A stretch of 64,000 nucleotides of DNA, from the NCBI GenBank assembly GCA_963732155.1, contig CAVSYB010000011.1:30954-94953 (forward strand), given 5' to 3'. Positions 8,346 to 17,472 of this stretch are shown here, piece by piece; position 1 is the first letter of the stretch, and every line of letters starts with the position of its first letter. A program made the translations under genes and the position numbers. This stretch comes from Roseiarcus sp963732155 (lineage in GTDB: Bacteria > Pseudomonadota > Alphaproteobacteria > Rhizobiales > Beijerinckiaceae). Under the pieces are notes generated by a model, which ran no database searches, was not told the origin of the DNA, and saw only the letters and a list, made by a program, of their open reading frames with translations.

Positions 8346-9203
8346 TCATAAAACCGGACGCTCGGTCCAGGCGATCGGCGCCGCGTGGTTCCGTGCGGGA
8401 ATCTGATCGAGGGCGGCTGGCCCCGCGGCTTCGGTGGCGATGACGAATCGCAACCGATCCGCTTCAAGCTGCACGCAGGTCAACACGCCCGTAAGGAATG
8501 CCCCGCTGTCGCAAGCGATGCGATGCGGCTTGACGTCCGGACCGCAAACGGTGTGCCCATGCACGACGACGAAATCGTGCCGCCACCCGCGCCCCGACAG
8601 GAACGGCTCGCGCATCGTGACAAGCTCATCGAGATCGTGGTCGGCAAGCGCGCGCCTCGGATCAACACCCCCGTGGACGAACAAATAGCTTCCGATCCGC
8701 TCGCTCGCCCGCAAACTGGCGAGGCATTCGGCCGCCGCCGCGGGCAGCCGCGCGCGCGCCCGGGTCTGAAGAGCCCGCAAGTCCTCGCCGTCGAAATCCT
8801 CGGGTTCAAGGCCGAGTTCATGCGCCGTCGATCCGCCCCCGTTCGCAAACCAGAAATCGATGAAATCGAACCCGATCGTCTCGTCGTACAGAAACGTATT
8901 CAAGAATATATCGTGATTGCCGATGAGGCGTGTCACCCGCACGCCGGGCGGGTCGAACTGCGCAAGAAAGCCGAGAACGCCGAGGCCGCAGGGGCCTCGG
9001 TCAACGTAGTCGCCGAGCGTTACGAGATGGCGCGGCCCGGTCCCGTCACGAAAGACGTTTCCGGCCAGCCAGTCGACCAGGACGCGCAGATGAGCCAACT
9101 GGCCATGCACGTCGCCGATCGCGCAGACAACCTCGTCGTCGGGAGTCCTGCCGGGAGCCGCGCGCCAATCCGAAACGAAAATGCGAAAGGGCCCGTCCCG
9201 CAC
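8346..9203 (-). CDS. Calcineurin-like metallophosphoesterase (PPP-type serine/threonine phosphatase)
   Basis: The 285-aa protein has the full metal-ligand series of the PPP/calcineurin-like superfamily in order: GDVHGQ (residues ~29-34), GDYVDRG (~64-70), GNHD (~96-99, in place of the more usual GNHE), FVHGG and VVHGHT. Such enzymes dephosphorylate proteins or dinucleoside polyphosphates; the bacterial PrpA/ApaH/diadenosine group is similar in size. The GTG start is supported by GAGGAGG five bases upstream. It is monocistronic and divergent from the TetR gene. The substrate is unknown. Confidence 0.85.
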   Translation of the reverse strand: MRDGPFRIFVSDWRAAPGRTPDDEVVCAIGDVHGQLAHLRVLVDWLAGNVFRDGTGPRHLVTLGDYVDRGPCGLGVLGFLAQFDPPGVRVTRLIGNHDIFLNTFLYDETIGFDFIDFWFANGGGSTAHELGLEPEDFDGEDLRALQTRARARLPAAAAECLASLRASERIGSYLFVHGGVDPRRALADHDLDELVTMREPFLSGRGWRHDFVVVHGHTVCGPDVKPHRIACDSGAFLTGVLTCVQLEADRLRFVIATEAAGPAALDQIPARNHAAPIAWTERPVL

Positions 9204-9667
9204 GTCAACCTCCTCTGACGAACAGCGGGTCCGGCGTCTTGACGAGCCTCGCCGAGTTCGACGGCATGGGGAGCAAAGCGCCCGGTCAGGGCTTGAACCC
9301 CCTGCTCAGATTAGCATGCGATCGGCGCATGCGCCGCATGGGCTCAAATCGGGCGCTTCGAAGGGCGAACGATCAACCAAACCAGTCCAGCTGGGACATA
9401 TTGGCGGAGTTGCGCTCGATTTGCGCGCAATTCGCCTGCCTGCACGCGCCGTCGGTTCTGTCTTCGCGGACTCCCGGGACACGGGCAAGGTCACGGAAGA
9501 AATGCGACGCAATCGAGCAAAGGGGTCCCGGCGCAAGGTCGGCCTCTCGCCGCCCGGCGAGGCGGGGCGCCACAACCCCACGATTGTCCGGGCGGACGTC
9601 AGCGGCCGGGTTTGGAGGAACCGGCCCAAGCAGATAGATTGGCCGGACACGATTTTGGGAGGTCCGC
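9204..9667. other. Intergenic region between divergent phosphatase and TetR genes
   Basis: These 464 bases must hold the promoters of the two divergent flanking genes. I see no convincing -35/-10 pair and no RNA gene. A stretch near 9286-9305 resembles a tRNA T-arm on the minus strand but cannot be folded into a cloverleaf. The one long open frame across it is proline/arginine-rich with no family-like features and is probably a GC-driven shadow. Confidence 0.5.
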
Positions 9668-10402
9668 GTGGCGCACGAGAATGAACCGAAGGCCAAAGGC
9701 GACGGCGCGGCTGATTCGCGGTCGCGGATTGTTGACGCGTTGCTGGAGCTGGCGGCGGAACAGACGTTCGAAGACATTTCCATTAGCGAGATTTGCGCGA
9801 AGGCGGGCGTGTCGCTGGCCGATTTCCGCGACGCGTTTCCCTCCAAGGGAGCCGTGCTCGCCGGCTTCTCGAAGCGCATCGACCGGATCGTGCTTCAGCA
9901 GCAAACCGACGAATTGGCGACGGAAGAGCCCAAGGAACGGCTTTTCGATGTGTTGATGCGCAGGCTCGAAGCCATGACCCCTTATCGCGAGGGCCTGCGC
10001 TCCGTCGGGCAATGGCTCCGACGCGAACCGCTGGCCGCGCTCGCCGTCAATCAGGTGGCTGTCAATTCGATGCGTTTCATGCTCGAAGCGGCGGGCATCG
10101 ACAGCGAAGGCGCGACCGGCGCCGTCAAACTGCAGGGTCTCGTCCTGGCCTGGGCCAGGATTGTCGATGTGTGGCTCGATGACGACGAACCCGAACTTTC
10201 CAGGACCATGGCGGCGCTCGATCGCGAGCTGACCCGCGGGGAGCGCCTTGTCGCGGGGGTCGATCGCTTCGATCGACTGGCCGGCCCTCTCAAGACCTTG
10301 GCGCGCGCGGCGCTCGATACTCGCAGACGCGCTGCGGAGGCGTTCCGCGATCGGACTCGCCGTCGCCCCGCCGGATCAGACCAACGCGAACAGCGGACCT
10401 GA
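9668..10402 (+). CDS. TetR/AcrR-family transcriptional regulator
   Basis: The 244-aa protein has an N-terminal TetR helix-turn-helix (residues ~17-63: SRIVDALLELAAEQTFEDIS, then ISEICAKAGVSLADFRDAFP with the recognition helix) and a variable C-terminal ligand-binding domain. The tail (~205-244) is strongly basic. The GTG start is preceded by GGGAGG at good spacing. TetR proteins usually repress neighbouring or own transcription, but no transporter or enzyme gene is directly coupled here, so the regulon is unknown. The C-terminal part lies in the group sometimes annotated as COQ9-like because of similar helices; that remains a guess. Confidence 0.82.
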   Translation: MAHENEPKAKGDGAADSRSRIVDALLELAAEQTFEDISISEICAKAGVSLADFRDAFPSKGAVLAGFSKRIDRIVLQQQTDELATEEPKERLFDVLMRRLEAMTPYREGLRSVGQWLRREPLAALAVNQVAVNSMRFMLEAAGIDSEGATGAVKLQGLVLAWARIVDVWLDDDEPELSRTMAALDRELTRGERLVAGVDRFDRLAGPLKTLARAALDTRRRAAEAFRDRTRRRPAGSDQREQRT

Positions 10403-10688
10403 CCGACCGTGCGCGGGATCGGCGCCGCGCCCGGGCTCGGCAGGAGCGCCGTGAGCGACCGGTCGCCGATTTCATGAGCCTCCGCATGGGACCGCGCACC
10501 GGTTGACTCGCGAACAAAAAAATCGCGTCAAATTCGATCGAATCGGGAAAGCGGGCGCCAGTCATTCCCCAAGGAATGCGGCCTGCCAGGGCCGATTCAA
10601 GGCCGCTTAACCACAGATATTAGGCGACGGGCAGGCCGCCGCCGCCCAATCTCCCGACTGCGAACGAAGCGCTTGGGAGACCCTTCAC

Positions 10689-11276
10689 ATGCAAGCGGAG
10701 CGATCCGAAATCAATCCGGGCGCCGAATCGCTGCGCGCGCCCCGGCCAGGCTTCGCCGAGCCCCGCCGGATCGAAGCCTGCGATCCGCGCGCTGACGGAC
10801 GAAGACGGGTGGTGGTGCTGGCGCGCGATCGGGTGTCGATCGCCCGCAGCGTCGCTGGCGTCTTCATGCATATCGTCATGACGCCGAGCGCCTATCGCGG
10901 CGTCGTGCTGCGGCTGAGCGGGTTGCGCGACGACGGGTTTCATTACGAGATACAACTTGCTCATCGCGATCCCGATCTTTGCGTCACGTTGCACGAGGCG
11001 ACCGACGACACTGAAATACAAGCCGAATGGCGGCTTTGGGCGAAGTTTCTGGGCCTGCCGACGCTCGTCGAACGCGAGGAAGGCCGCGCCGAGCCGGAGG
11101 CGCCGCGTTTGGGTGGGATCGCGATCGCTCCGGCGCGCGCGCGGCGGCGCGGCAAAACGATGACTTGCCGCCGGCCGCGGTTCTTGATGCGGCGCAAGAC
11201 CGGTAGGCTCGATTGCGCCCGCCGCTCGCCCGGCGACAGACGCGAGATTTTCCCAGGCTCGAAGCAGGATCGCTGA
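10689..11276 (+). CDS. DUF6101-like conserved alphaproteobacterial protein
   Basis: The 195-aa soluble protein contains a central block (residues ~40-130) with RVSIARSVAGV, AYRGVVLRLSG and a conserved acidic segment DPDLCVTLHEATDD. The C-terminal signature is RRPRFLMRRKTGR. These match my knowledge of the Hyphomicrobiales-restricted DUF6101 family, whose function is unknown. GGGAG lies nine bases before the ATG. It precedes the LysE exporter gene on the same strand with 88 bases between. I chose this strand over a longer minus-strand frame because the latter lacks family-like sequence and a ribosome site. Confidence 0.72.
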   Translation: MQAERSEINPGAESLRAPRPGFAEPRRIEACDPRADGRRRVVVLARDRVSIARSVAGVFMHIVMTPSAYRGVVLRLSGLRDDGFHYEIQLAHRDPDLCVTLHEATDDTEIQAEWRLWAKFLGLPTLVEREEGRAEPEAPRLGGIAIAPARARRRGKTMTCRRPRFLMRRKTGRLDCARRSPGDRREIFPGSKQDR

Positions 11277-11364
11277 ATCCCGCCCCTCCGTTGGCAAATC
11301 CGGACAAAGAAGCCTATATCCGCCGGAAAAAGGGGCGCATCGGCGTGGATCGGGTTGGGCGGCT

Positions 11365-11964
11365 ATGCGGTTCGAGATTCTTTATGCGCTGATGGTTTTT
11401 TGTTTTGTCTCGGCGATCACGCCCGGCCCGAACAACCTGATGTTGCTCGCCTCGGGGGTCAATTTCGGCTTTCAGCGCACGATCCCGCACATGATGGGGG
11501 TCGGTCTCGGCTTCGCCCTGATGGTTGGCCTGGTGGGCGTCGGGCTCGACGCCGTCTTCTGGCGATTTCCGGCGCTTCTGCCGACAATGCGCTACGCGGG
11601 CGCCGCCTATATGCTGTGGCTCGCCGTCAGGCTGGCGCTCGCCGGACCCATTGGCGAGACGGAATACCGCGGAGACCCCCTGAGCTTTTTCGGCGCCGCC
11701 GCCTTCCAATGGATCAATCCCAAGGCCTGGGTCATCGCGGTCAGCGCCCTCACCGCTTATGCCGTCTCCGGCAATTATGCGCACTCGGTCGTCATCGTGG
11801 CGCTGGTCTTCGGGCTCGTGACCTTCCCGTGCATCGCGCTCTGGGTCTTGTTCGGGACGGCGATGCGGCGAGTCCTCAGCGACTCCCGCTTCGTGCGGCC
11901 CTTCAACCTCGCAATGGCCGCGCTGCTGGTCGCCTCAATCGTCCCGGTGATCGCCGAACGGTGA
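11365..11964 (+). CDS. LysE/RhtB-family amino-acid exporter
   Basis: A 199-aa integral membrane protein with about six hydrophobic segments and the LysE/Rht signature near the N terminus (SAITPGPNNLMLLASGVNFG, residues 16-35). A second conserved block is FFGAAAFQWINPKAWVIAV (~108-126). The family exports amino acids such as lysine, threonine or homoserine across the inner membrane; the substrate here is unknown. The ribosome site is weak. It converges on the AMP nucleosidase gene with two bases between. Confidence 0.87.
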   Translation: MRFEILYALMVFCFVSAITPGPNNLMLLASGVNFGFQRTIPHMMGVGLGFALMVGLVGVGLDAVFWRFPALLPTMRYAGAAYMLWLAVRLALAGPIGETEYRGDPLSFFGAAAFQWINPKAWVIAVSALTAYAVSGNYAHSVVIVALVFGLVTFPCIALWVLFGTAMRRVLSDSRFVRPFNLAMAALLVASIVPVIAER

Positions 11965-11966
11965 GG

Positions 11967-13442
11967 TCACCGGAACGGCGGCTCGTCGAAGCTGCGCAGT
12001 TTGCGCGAGTGAAGCGCGGCGCGCTGGCCTTGAAGAAGTTCGAGGGCGGCGATGCCGATCTGCAGATGCTCGCCGATCGCCCGCTCATAAAAGGCGTTCG
12101 CTGCGCCTGGCAGCTTGAGCTCGCCGTGCAACGGCTTGTCGGACACGCAGAGCAGCGTGCCATAGGGGACGCGCATCCGAAATCCCTGGGTTGCGATGGT
12201 GCCCGACTCCATGTCGACGGCTACCGCGCGTGAAAGATTGATGCGCCGACGCTCCTGCGTCCAGCGCAGCTCCCAATTGCGATCGTCGTTGGTGACCACG
12301 GTGCCGGTCCGCAGGCGTCGTTTCAGCGCCTCGCCGCGATCGCCAGTGACCCGCGCGACCGCCTCCTGAAGAGCGACTTGCACTTCCGCCAGCGCCGGTA
12401 TCGGCATGTCCAGCGGGACGGCGTCGTCGAGGATGTGATCCTGGCGCAGATAGGCATGGGCCAGGACGTAATCGCCAATGGTTTGCGACTGCCGCAATCC
12501 CGCGCAATGCCCGACCATCAGCCAGCAATGGGGACGCAAGACGGCGATGTGGTCGGTGATGTTCTTGGCGTTGGCGGGACCAACGCCGATATTGACGAGA
12601 CTGACGCCCCGCCCGTCCGCGCGCGCGACATGGTAGGCAGGCATCTGAAAGCGGTGCCATGCAATGGCGGCGACGCGCGCTTCGGCCTCGGCCGGCGACT
12701 GACTGGCGTCGATCACCACATTGCCAGGCAAGACAAGCCTCTCCACCCCGACATTGGCCCGCAATTGCTCAAGACCCCAGCGCACGAACTGATCGACGTA
12801 GCGGTGGTAATTCGTGAGCAGCACCCACGGCTGCATGGAGCGCCAGTCCGAGCCGGTATAGTGGACCATTCGGCGCAAGGAATAGTCGACGCGGACGGCG
12901 TCGAACAGCGCCAACGGACGTGCGGCTCCGGGCCTGACGTCGAACGCGCCATCGGCGATCTCGTCGCCCACGACGGCGAGGAGCGGCACGGGAAAGAATC
13001 GCGCCAGTTCGGACGCGGAAGCGCCGCCACGGCCGAGCTCGTCGCCTGTCTCGAAGACATAGGGGTAAGGAATTTCCTGCGCGCCGACGCCAACTTCGAG
13101 CGTGGCGCCGAACTCTGCGACGAGCGGCTCCAATTGCTCCAGCAAATAGGCGCGAAACGCGGCGGGCTGCGTCACGGTCGTCGTGTATATTCCCGCCTCG
13201 GTGAATTTCGCGAAGGCGCGCTGGTTCGACGGCGGCACGCCATCGGGCTCGTAAATGACCCGCAGTTGCGGATAGCGGAATTTCGCGCGGACTTCCGGAG
13301 GCGGCGCAACGCCGTCCGTCAGAAACAGCTCCAAAGCGTCGCGTAGCGCCGAAGTTGCTTCGCCGTAAAGCTCCGCGAGGCGATCGACTGCCTGATCGGG
13401 CGTCGCCATTCTCTCGAAGGCCTGCGAGGAGCGATGATCCAC
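11967..13442 (-). CDS. amn: AMP nucleosidase
   Basis: The gene encodes about 491 residues of AMP nucleosidase, which hydrolyses AMP to adenine and ribose 5-phosphate. The N-terminal regulatory domain (~15-200) starts AVDRLAELYGEATSALRDAL. The C-terminal phosphorylase-type catalytic domain contains VSLVNIGVGPANAKNITDH, CWLMVGHCAGLRQSQTIGDY and AVDMESGTIATQGFR, a typical purine phosphorylase active-site motif. I prefer the GTG at 13442 because GAGAG lies five bases upstream; an ATG at 13409 is the alternative and has a poor ribosome site. It follows the DUF1993 gene by 37 bases, so the two are probably co-transcribed. Confidence 0.9.
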   Translation of the reverse strand: MDHRSSQAFERMATPDQAVDRLAELYGEATSALRDALELFLTDGVAPPPEVRAKFRYPQLRVIYEPDGVPPSNQRAFAKFTEAGIYTTTVTQPAAFRAYLLEQLEPLVAEFGATLEVGVGAQEIPYPYVFETGDELGRGGASASELARFFPVPLLAVVGDEIADGAFDVRPGAARPLALFDAVRVDYSLRRMVHYTGSDWRSMQPWVLLTNYHRYVDQFVRWGLEQLRANVGVERLVLPGNVVIDASQSPAEAEARVAAIAWHRFQMPAYHVARADGRGVSLVNIGVGPANAKNITDHIAVLRPHCWLMVGHCAGLRQSQTIGDYVLAHAYLRQDHILDDAVPLDMPIPALAEVQVALQEAVARVTGDRGEALKRRLRTGTVVTNDDRNWELRWTQERRRINLSRAVAVDMESGTIATQGFRMRVPYGTLLCVSDKPLHGELKLPGAANAFYERAIGEHLQIGIAALELLQGQRAALHSRKLRSFDEPPFR

Positions 13443-13479
13443 GGCGACTCTCTTTGCTGATCCATTGTCCGGGGATTCG

Positions 13480-14004
13480 CTAGGCTGGCGATATTCCCGG
13501 CACGGCGCCGAGAAAGTCGCGCTTGCCGAGATCGACGCCATTGTAGCGCAAGATGTCGTAAGCCGTCGTGAAGTGGAAATAGTAGTTCAATAAGGCAAAA
13601 TGGAGGACGTAGTCGGCGCCTTTCATCTTCATCTTGTTCGGGCCCAACGGAAATACGATTTCGCGGTTCTCGGCCCCGCCGATCTCGCGCGAGTTGAGTC
13701 CGCGGATATATTCTAACGTCTTCTTGATGCGCGCCTTGATGTCGTCGAAGGAAGCTTCATTGTCCTCGAATTTGGGAGGCTCGACGCCCGCCAGACGCGC
13801 CGCCATATTCTTGGCGCCGTCGCAAACGATTTGGGTCTGGCGAACGAAAGGCAGCATGTCGGGACGCAGGCGCGCCGCCAAAAACACGCCCGGATCGATC
13901 TTGTGCGCCGCCGCATAGGCGCTCGCCTTGTCAATGATCCCATCGAGCGCGTTCAGGGTTTGCTCGAATACGGGCACCGTGGCTTGGTAAAGCAGAGTCG
14001 GCAT
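13480..14004 (-). CDS. DUF1993 family protein
   Basis: The 174-residue protein is mostly helical and matches DUF1993 over its length: an N-terminal LLYQATVPVFEQTLNALDGI, a middle DMLPFVRQTQIVCDGAKNMA, and a C-terminal HFALLNYYFHFTTAYDILR. The helices resemble DinB/YfiT-type four-helix bundles, but the function is unknown. The ATG at 14004 has AGGGG upstream and is preceded by an in-frame TTG. It is the first gene of a probable two-gene unit with amn. Confidence 0.82.
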   Translation of the reverse strand: MPTLLYQATVPVFEQTLNALDGIIDKASAYAAAHKIDPGVFLAARLRPDMLPFVRQTQIVCDGAKNMAARLAGVEPPKFEDNEASFDDIKARIKKTLEYIRGLNSREIGGAENREIVFPLGPNKMKMKGADYVLHFALLNYYFHFTTAYDILRYNGVDLGKRDFLGAVPGISPA

Positions 14005-14141
14005 CAACGTCCCCTATCGTTTCGGCGCGCATTCGGATCGCGCGGGCAACTTGCACAGAATTGCCTTGAGGTTCAATGGCGGCCCGCCAACGCACGACAG
14101 GCGATCCCTGCCGGAGAGCGGCGCGCCGATTTCCGCACCGT

Positions 14142-14555
14142 TCAGGCGACGGTCAGCGGCTGCCCTTCGATGCGCGGGATGGAATCATCGATGCAGGCCC
14201 AGCTCGGCGCCCGGGACGCCCAGATTGTCGCCGCAGGCCGCGCGAGTTCCGGATCGTCGAGCGTGCCCGCGCGAACGAAGATGAGATGCGGTCGGGGCTC
14301 GGCTTCGCTGAACAAATGCGTGCCGCATGACGGGCAAAAACGACGGTGCATGACCGCGCCGCTGTCGGCGACGCTTCGATAGTCCCGCAGTTCCCCCGAA
14401 ACGTCTGTCGCGCTCTTGGGAAAGGCGACGTTCACGGTCCCGCTCCCGGCGCCGAGATACTGGCAAACACGGCACCAGCATGTCCTGGCCGCGATCGGTT
14501 CGGCGGCGATTTCATAGCGCACCGCCTTGCACAGGCATCCGCCCATGACGGCCAT
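14142..14555 (-). CDS. GFA-family (glutathione-dependent formaldehyde-activating-like, CENP-V) zinc protein
   Basis: A 137-residue protein with the cysteine pattern of the GFA/CENP-V fold: GGCLCKAVRYE near the N terminus, CWCRVC around residue 27, and FCPSCGTHLF around residue 72, giving the usual zinc sites. The archetype Gfa was proposed to promote S-hydroxymethylglutathione formation, but most members have unknown roles, so formaldehyde metabolism is only a suggestion. The ATG at 14555 has GGAGGAGG five bases upstream, better than the start six codons earlier. Confidence 0.83.
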   Translation of the reverse strand: MAVMGGCLCKAVRYEIAAEPIAARTCWCRVCQYLGAGSGTVNVAFPKSATDVSGELRDYRSVADSGAVMHRRFCPSCGTHLFSEAEPRPHLIFVRAGTLDDPELARPAATIWASRAPSWACIDDSIPRIEGQPLTVA

Positions 14556-14637
14556 TCGAACCTCCTCCTTCACGCAACCTTCCGCCGAAGCTCCGCCATG
14601 ACCGAGTTCGGCGGGTCGAAACGGCAGGCGAATCGCG

Positions 14638-16254
14638 TCAGCCCAAATTCAGCTCTTTAAAGAAGTCGTTGCCCTTGTCGTCAATGACGATGAAGGCCGG
14701 AAAGTTCTCGACTTCGATGCGCCAAATCGCCTCCATGCCCAGTTCGGGATATTCGAGGACTTCGACCTTGCGGATGCAATCGAGCGTAAGGCGGGCGGCC
14801 GGTCCGCCGATCGAGCCAAGATAGAAGCCGCCGTGTTTGGCGCAGGCCTCGCGCACCTGTCTCGAGCGGTTGCCTTTGGCAAGCATGATCATCGAGCCGC
14901 CGGCCGCCTGAAACTGATCGACATAGCTGTCCATTCGTCCCGCCGTGGTCGGGCCGAAGGATCCTGACGCATAGCCGGCCGGGGTCTTGGCGGGGCCCGC
15001 GTAGTAGATGGGATGATTCCTGAAGTAGCCGGGCATTGGCTCGCCCCGCTCCAATCGCTCGCGGATTTTCGCATGGGCGGCGTCGCGCGCCACGATCATC
15101 GGGCCGGTCAATGAAAGGCGGGTGCGGATCGATTGCTTGCGCAGCGCGGCGAGCATGTCCGTCATCGACGCGTTCAGGTCGACCTGCACGACCGGACCGC
15201 CGAGCGCCTCTTCGTCCACGTGCGGCAGGAAACGCGCGGGATCGTGTTCGAGCTCCTCGAGAAATACGCCCTCCTTGTTGATTTTGCCGAGCGCCTGGCG
15301 ATCGGCCGAACACGAGACGCCCAGACCGACGGGCAGCGACGCGCCGTGGCGCGGCAATCTGACGACTCGCACGTCATGACAAAAATATTTGCCGCCGAAT
15401 TGCGCGCCGACGCCGAGTTGCTGCGTCAAGGTCTGAATTTCCGTCTCCATCGCGAGATCGCGGAAGGCGTGCGCATCCGCTCCCCCTGACGTGGGCAGGC
15501 TATCGAGGTAGCGCGTCGAGGCGAGTTTGACCGTCTTCATCGTTTGCTCGGCGCTGGTCCCGCCGATGACGATCGCCAGATGGTAAGGGGGGCAGGCGGC
15601 CGTTCCCAGCGTGAGAATTTTCTCCTTCAAGAAAGCGATCATCCGGTCGTGCGTCAGAATCGACGGCGTCGCCTGGTAGAAGAAGCTCTTGTTAGCCGAG
15701 CCGCCCCCCTTGGCGATGAACAGGAACTTGAACTCCCGTCCGCCCTCGGCGAGGATTTCGATCTGCGCGGGCAGGTTGTCGCCGGTGTTCTTTTCCTCGA
15801 ACATCGACAGCGCGGTCAGTTGCGAATAGCGCAGGTTCTTCTTCTCGTAGGCCTCGCCGATGCCCTGCGCTATGGCGGCCTCGTCGTCGCCGTCAGTCCA
15901 GACGAAGCGCCCTTTCTTGGCGACGACGATGGCCGTGCCGGTGTCCTGGCACATCGGCAGGACGCCGCCCGCGGCGATATTCGCGTTCTTCAGCAAATCC
16001 AGTGCGACAAACTTGTCGTTCGAAGTCGCTTCGGGATCATCGAGGATGCCGGCGAGTTGTGCGAGATGACCCGGGCGGAGCAGATGGTTGATGTCGATGA
16101 GCGCCTGCTCGCTGAGAAGGCGGATCGCTTCGCGCTCGACGATCAGGATTTCGGCGCCGAGCGCACGCTCTGTGCGGACGCCCTCTGCGCTCAATCTCCG
16201 ATATGGAGCCGCATCGGGTCCGAGCGGGAAAAGCGGGCGATACACATGGCCCAT
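14638..16254 (-). CDS. fumA: Fumarate hydratase class I
   Basis: The protein has about 538 residues and the full single-chain form of the iron-sulfur fumarase (N-terminal alpha and C-terminal beta domains). Conserved pieces seen are GGVLPMCQDTGTAIV with the first cluster cysteine, GGGSANKSFFYQ, TAACPPYHLAIVIGG with a second cluster cysteine, GVSCSADR with the third, and SFGPTTAGRMDSYVDQFQ in the beta domain. It interconverts fumarate and malate in the TCA cycle. The ATG at 16254 has GGGAG eight bases upstream; a TTG at 16269 is in frame. The CitE-like gene ends 83 bases upstream on the same strand, so the two may be co-transcribed. Confidence 0.95.
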   Translation of the reverse strand: MGHVYRPLFPLGPDAAPYRRLSAEGVRTERALGAEILIVEREAIRLLSEQALIDINHLLRPGHLAQLAGILDDPEATSNDKFVALDLLKNANIAAGGVLPMCQDTGTAIVVAKKGRFVWTDGDDEAAIAQGIGEAYEKKNLRYSQLTALSMFEEKNTGDNLPAQIEILAEGGREFKFLFIAKGGGSANKSFFYQATPSILTHDRMIAFLKEKILTLGTAACPPYHLAIVIGGTSAEQTMKTVKLASTRYLDSLPTSGGADAHAFRDLAMETEIQTLTQQLGVGAQFGGKYFCHDVRVVRLPRHGASLPVGLGVSCSADRQALGKINKEGVFLEELEHDPARFLPHVDEEALGGPVVQVDLNASMTDMLAALRKQSIRTRLSLTGPMIVARDAAHAKIRERLERGEPMPGYFRNHPIYYAGPAKTPAGYASGSFGPTTAGRMDSYVDQFQAAGGSMIMLAKGNRSRQVREACAKHGGFYLGSIGGPAARLTLDCIRKVEVLEYPELGMEAIWRIEVENFPAFIVIDDKGNDFFKELNLG

Positions 16255-16337
16255 TGGCGCGGCTCCCAAATGGAGAACGCCCCTTGTCTAGTCCGTCAGC
16301 CGCCGGTTTCCAACCGTCGCCGGCGCAAAAAGCAGCA

Positions 16338-17234
16338 TCAAGCCTCGCCCTGCTGCGTCGACAGGGCGGCGATGCCATGCGCGATCGACAGGGTGCGTCG
16401 GGCGATTTCGGCATGCAGCCGCTCCACCATCCGGCCATTGAGCTGGATCGCGCCTTTGCCTGCATTTTCAGGGAGATCGAAGGCGCCGATGATCGCGCGC
16501 GCGCCATCGACTTCAGCGACCGTGGGCGCGAAGACGGCGTTGGCGGCGCGGATCTGGCTCGGGTGAATGAGCGTCTTGCCGTCGAGGCCAAAATCGCGCC
16601 CTTGGGCGCATTCGCTTTCAAAACCCTGGAGATCGGCGATGTCGTTGTAGACGCCATCGAGGATATCGACTCCATGCGCGCGGGCGGCGACCACGCAGTG
16701 GGCGAGCCAAGCGGTCATCGAAGCGCGGCCGGGAACGAACCTCGCCCGTGTTTCCTTGGCGAGATCGTTGAGCCCCATGACCAGCACCTCCAGCCGCGAG
16801 CCGGGATCGGCGGCTACGGCGGCGATCGAGCCGGCGTGGAGGATGGCCATCGGCGTCTCCATCATCGCCCAGAGGCGAATTCGGTCGGGAGCTCCCGCCT
16901 CGCGCAGCTCGCGCGCCGCCTGCATGACGCCGCCCGGGCCGTCGATCTTCGGCAGGAGGATCGCATCGGGGCCGGCCGCCATCGCGGCGGCCAGATCGTC
17001 GCGGCCCCAGGGGGACTCGGCGCCGTTGACGCGAATCACGACCTCACGGCCGCCAAATCCGCCTTCGCGGACGGCGGCCATAACCTGCGCGCGGGCCAAC
17101 GCCTTGGCGTCGGGCGCGACCGAGTCTTCCAGATCGAGAATGACGGCGTCCGCCGCCAAGCTGCGCGCCTTGGCTATAGCGCGGGGGTTGGACCCTGGCA
17201 TATAGAGGACGCTGCGGCGCGGGCGAGCAATCAT
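16338..17234 (-). CDS. CitE-like CoA ester lyase (HpcH/HpaI aldolase family)
   Basis: A 298-residue protein of the HpcH/HpaI aldolase/citrate lyase beta family. Visible are RRSVLYMPGSNPRAIAKAR, the acidic active-site patch AVILDLEDSVAPDAK, PKIDGPGGV, and WAMMETPMAILH with the metal-binding Glu. The C-terminal GKTLIHPSQI is also typical. Family members act on malyl-CoA, citramalyl-CoA or citryl-CoA, or as malyl-CoA thioesterases. I cannot choose among these. Its place just upstream of fumarase suggests C4-acid or glyoxylate-linked metabolism. The ATG at 17234 was chosen because GGAG lies six bases upstream, nine codons after an earlier possible start. Confidence 0.8.
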   Translation of the reverse strand: MIARPRRSVLYMPGSNPRAIAKARSLAADAVILDLEDSVAPDAKALARAQVMAAVREGGFGGREVVIRVNGAESPWGRDDLAAAMAAGPDAILLPKIDGPGGVMQAARELREAGAPDRIRLWAMMETPMAILHAGSIAAVAADPGSRLEVLVMGLNDLAKETRARFVPGRASMTAWLAHCVVAARAHGVDILDGVYNDIADLQGFESECAQGRDFGLDGKTLIHPSQIRAANAVFAPTVAEVDGARAIIGAFDLPENAGKGAIQLNGRMVERLHAEIARRTLSIAHGIAALSTQQGEA

Positions 17235-17472
17235 GACTGTCTCCGGTTGACCAATCATCATTTCTAATTTGTGCAGCGCAATATTGCTAGAGGCGCCGAC
17301 GACCAGGCGTTAACCGGGCGTTGGTCGAAATCGTTGAATTGATATGCCGCAATGCGGCGCCTTGACGGCCAACTAACCGTATGTGTTGATCGTCGGCCAT
17401 CGCGCGAGGAAGGCGCGTTCTGACGCAATTTTCGCCGAAGGGCGGGAGTAATCGGCACTTTTCGGAGACCTG

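Noticed and set aside
9225..9330. tRNA-like T-arm (GGTTCAAGCC on the minus strand near 9286-9300)
   Set aside because: Acceptor and anticodon stems cannot be formed around it, so it is probably chance.
9181..9684. 167-codon frame in the gap between the phosphatase and TetR genes
   Set aside because: It is basic and low in hydrophobic residues, has no family features, and spans the divergent promoter region.
10620..11297. 225-codon minus-strand frame opposite the DUF6101-like gene
   Set aside because: The plus-strand frame has family motifs and a ribosome site; the minus-strand frame has neither.
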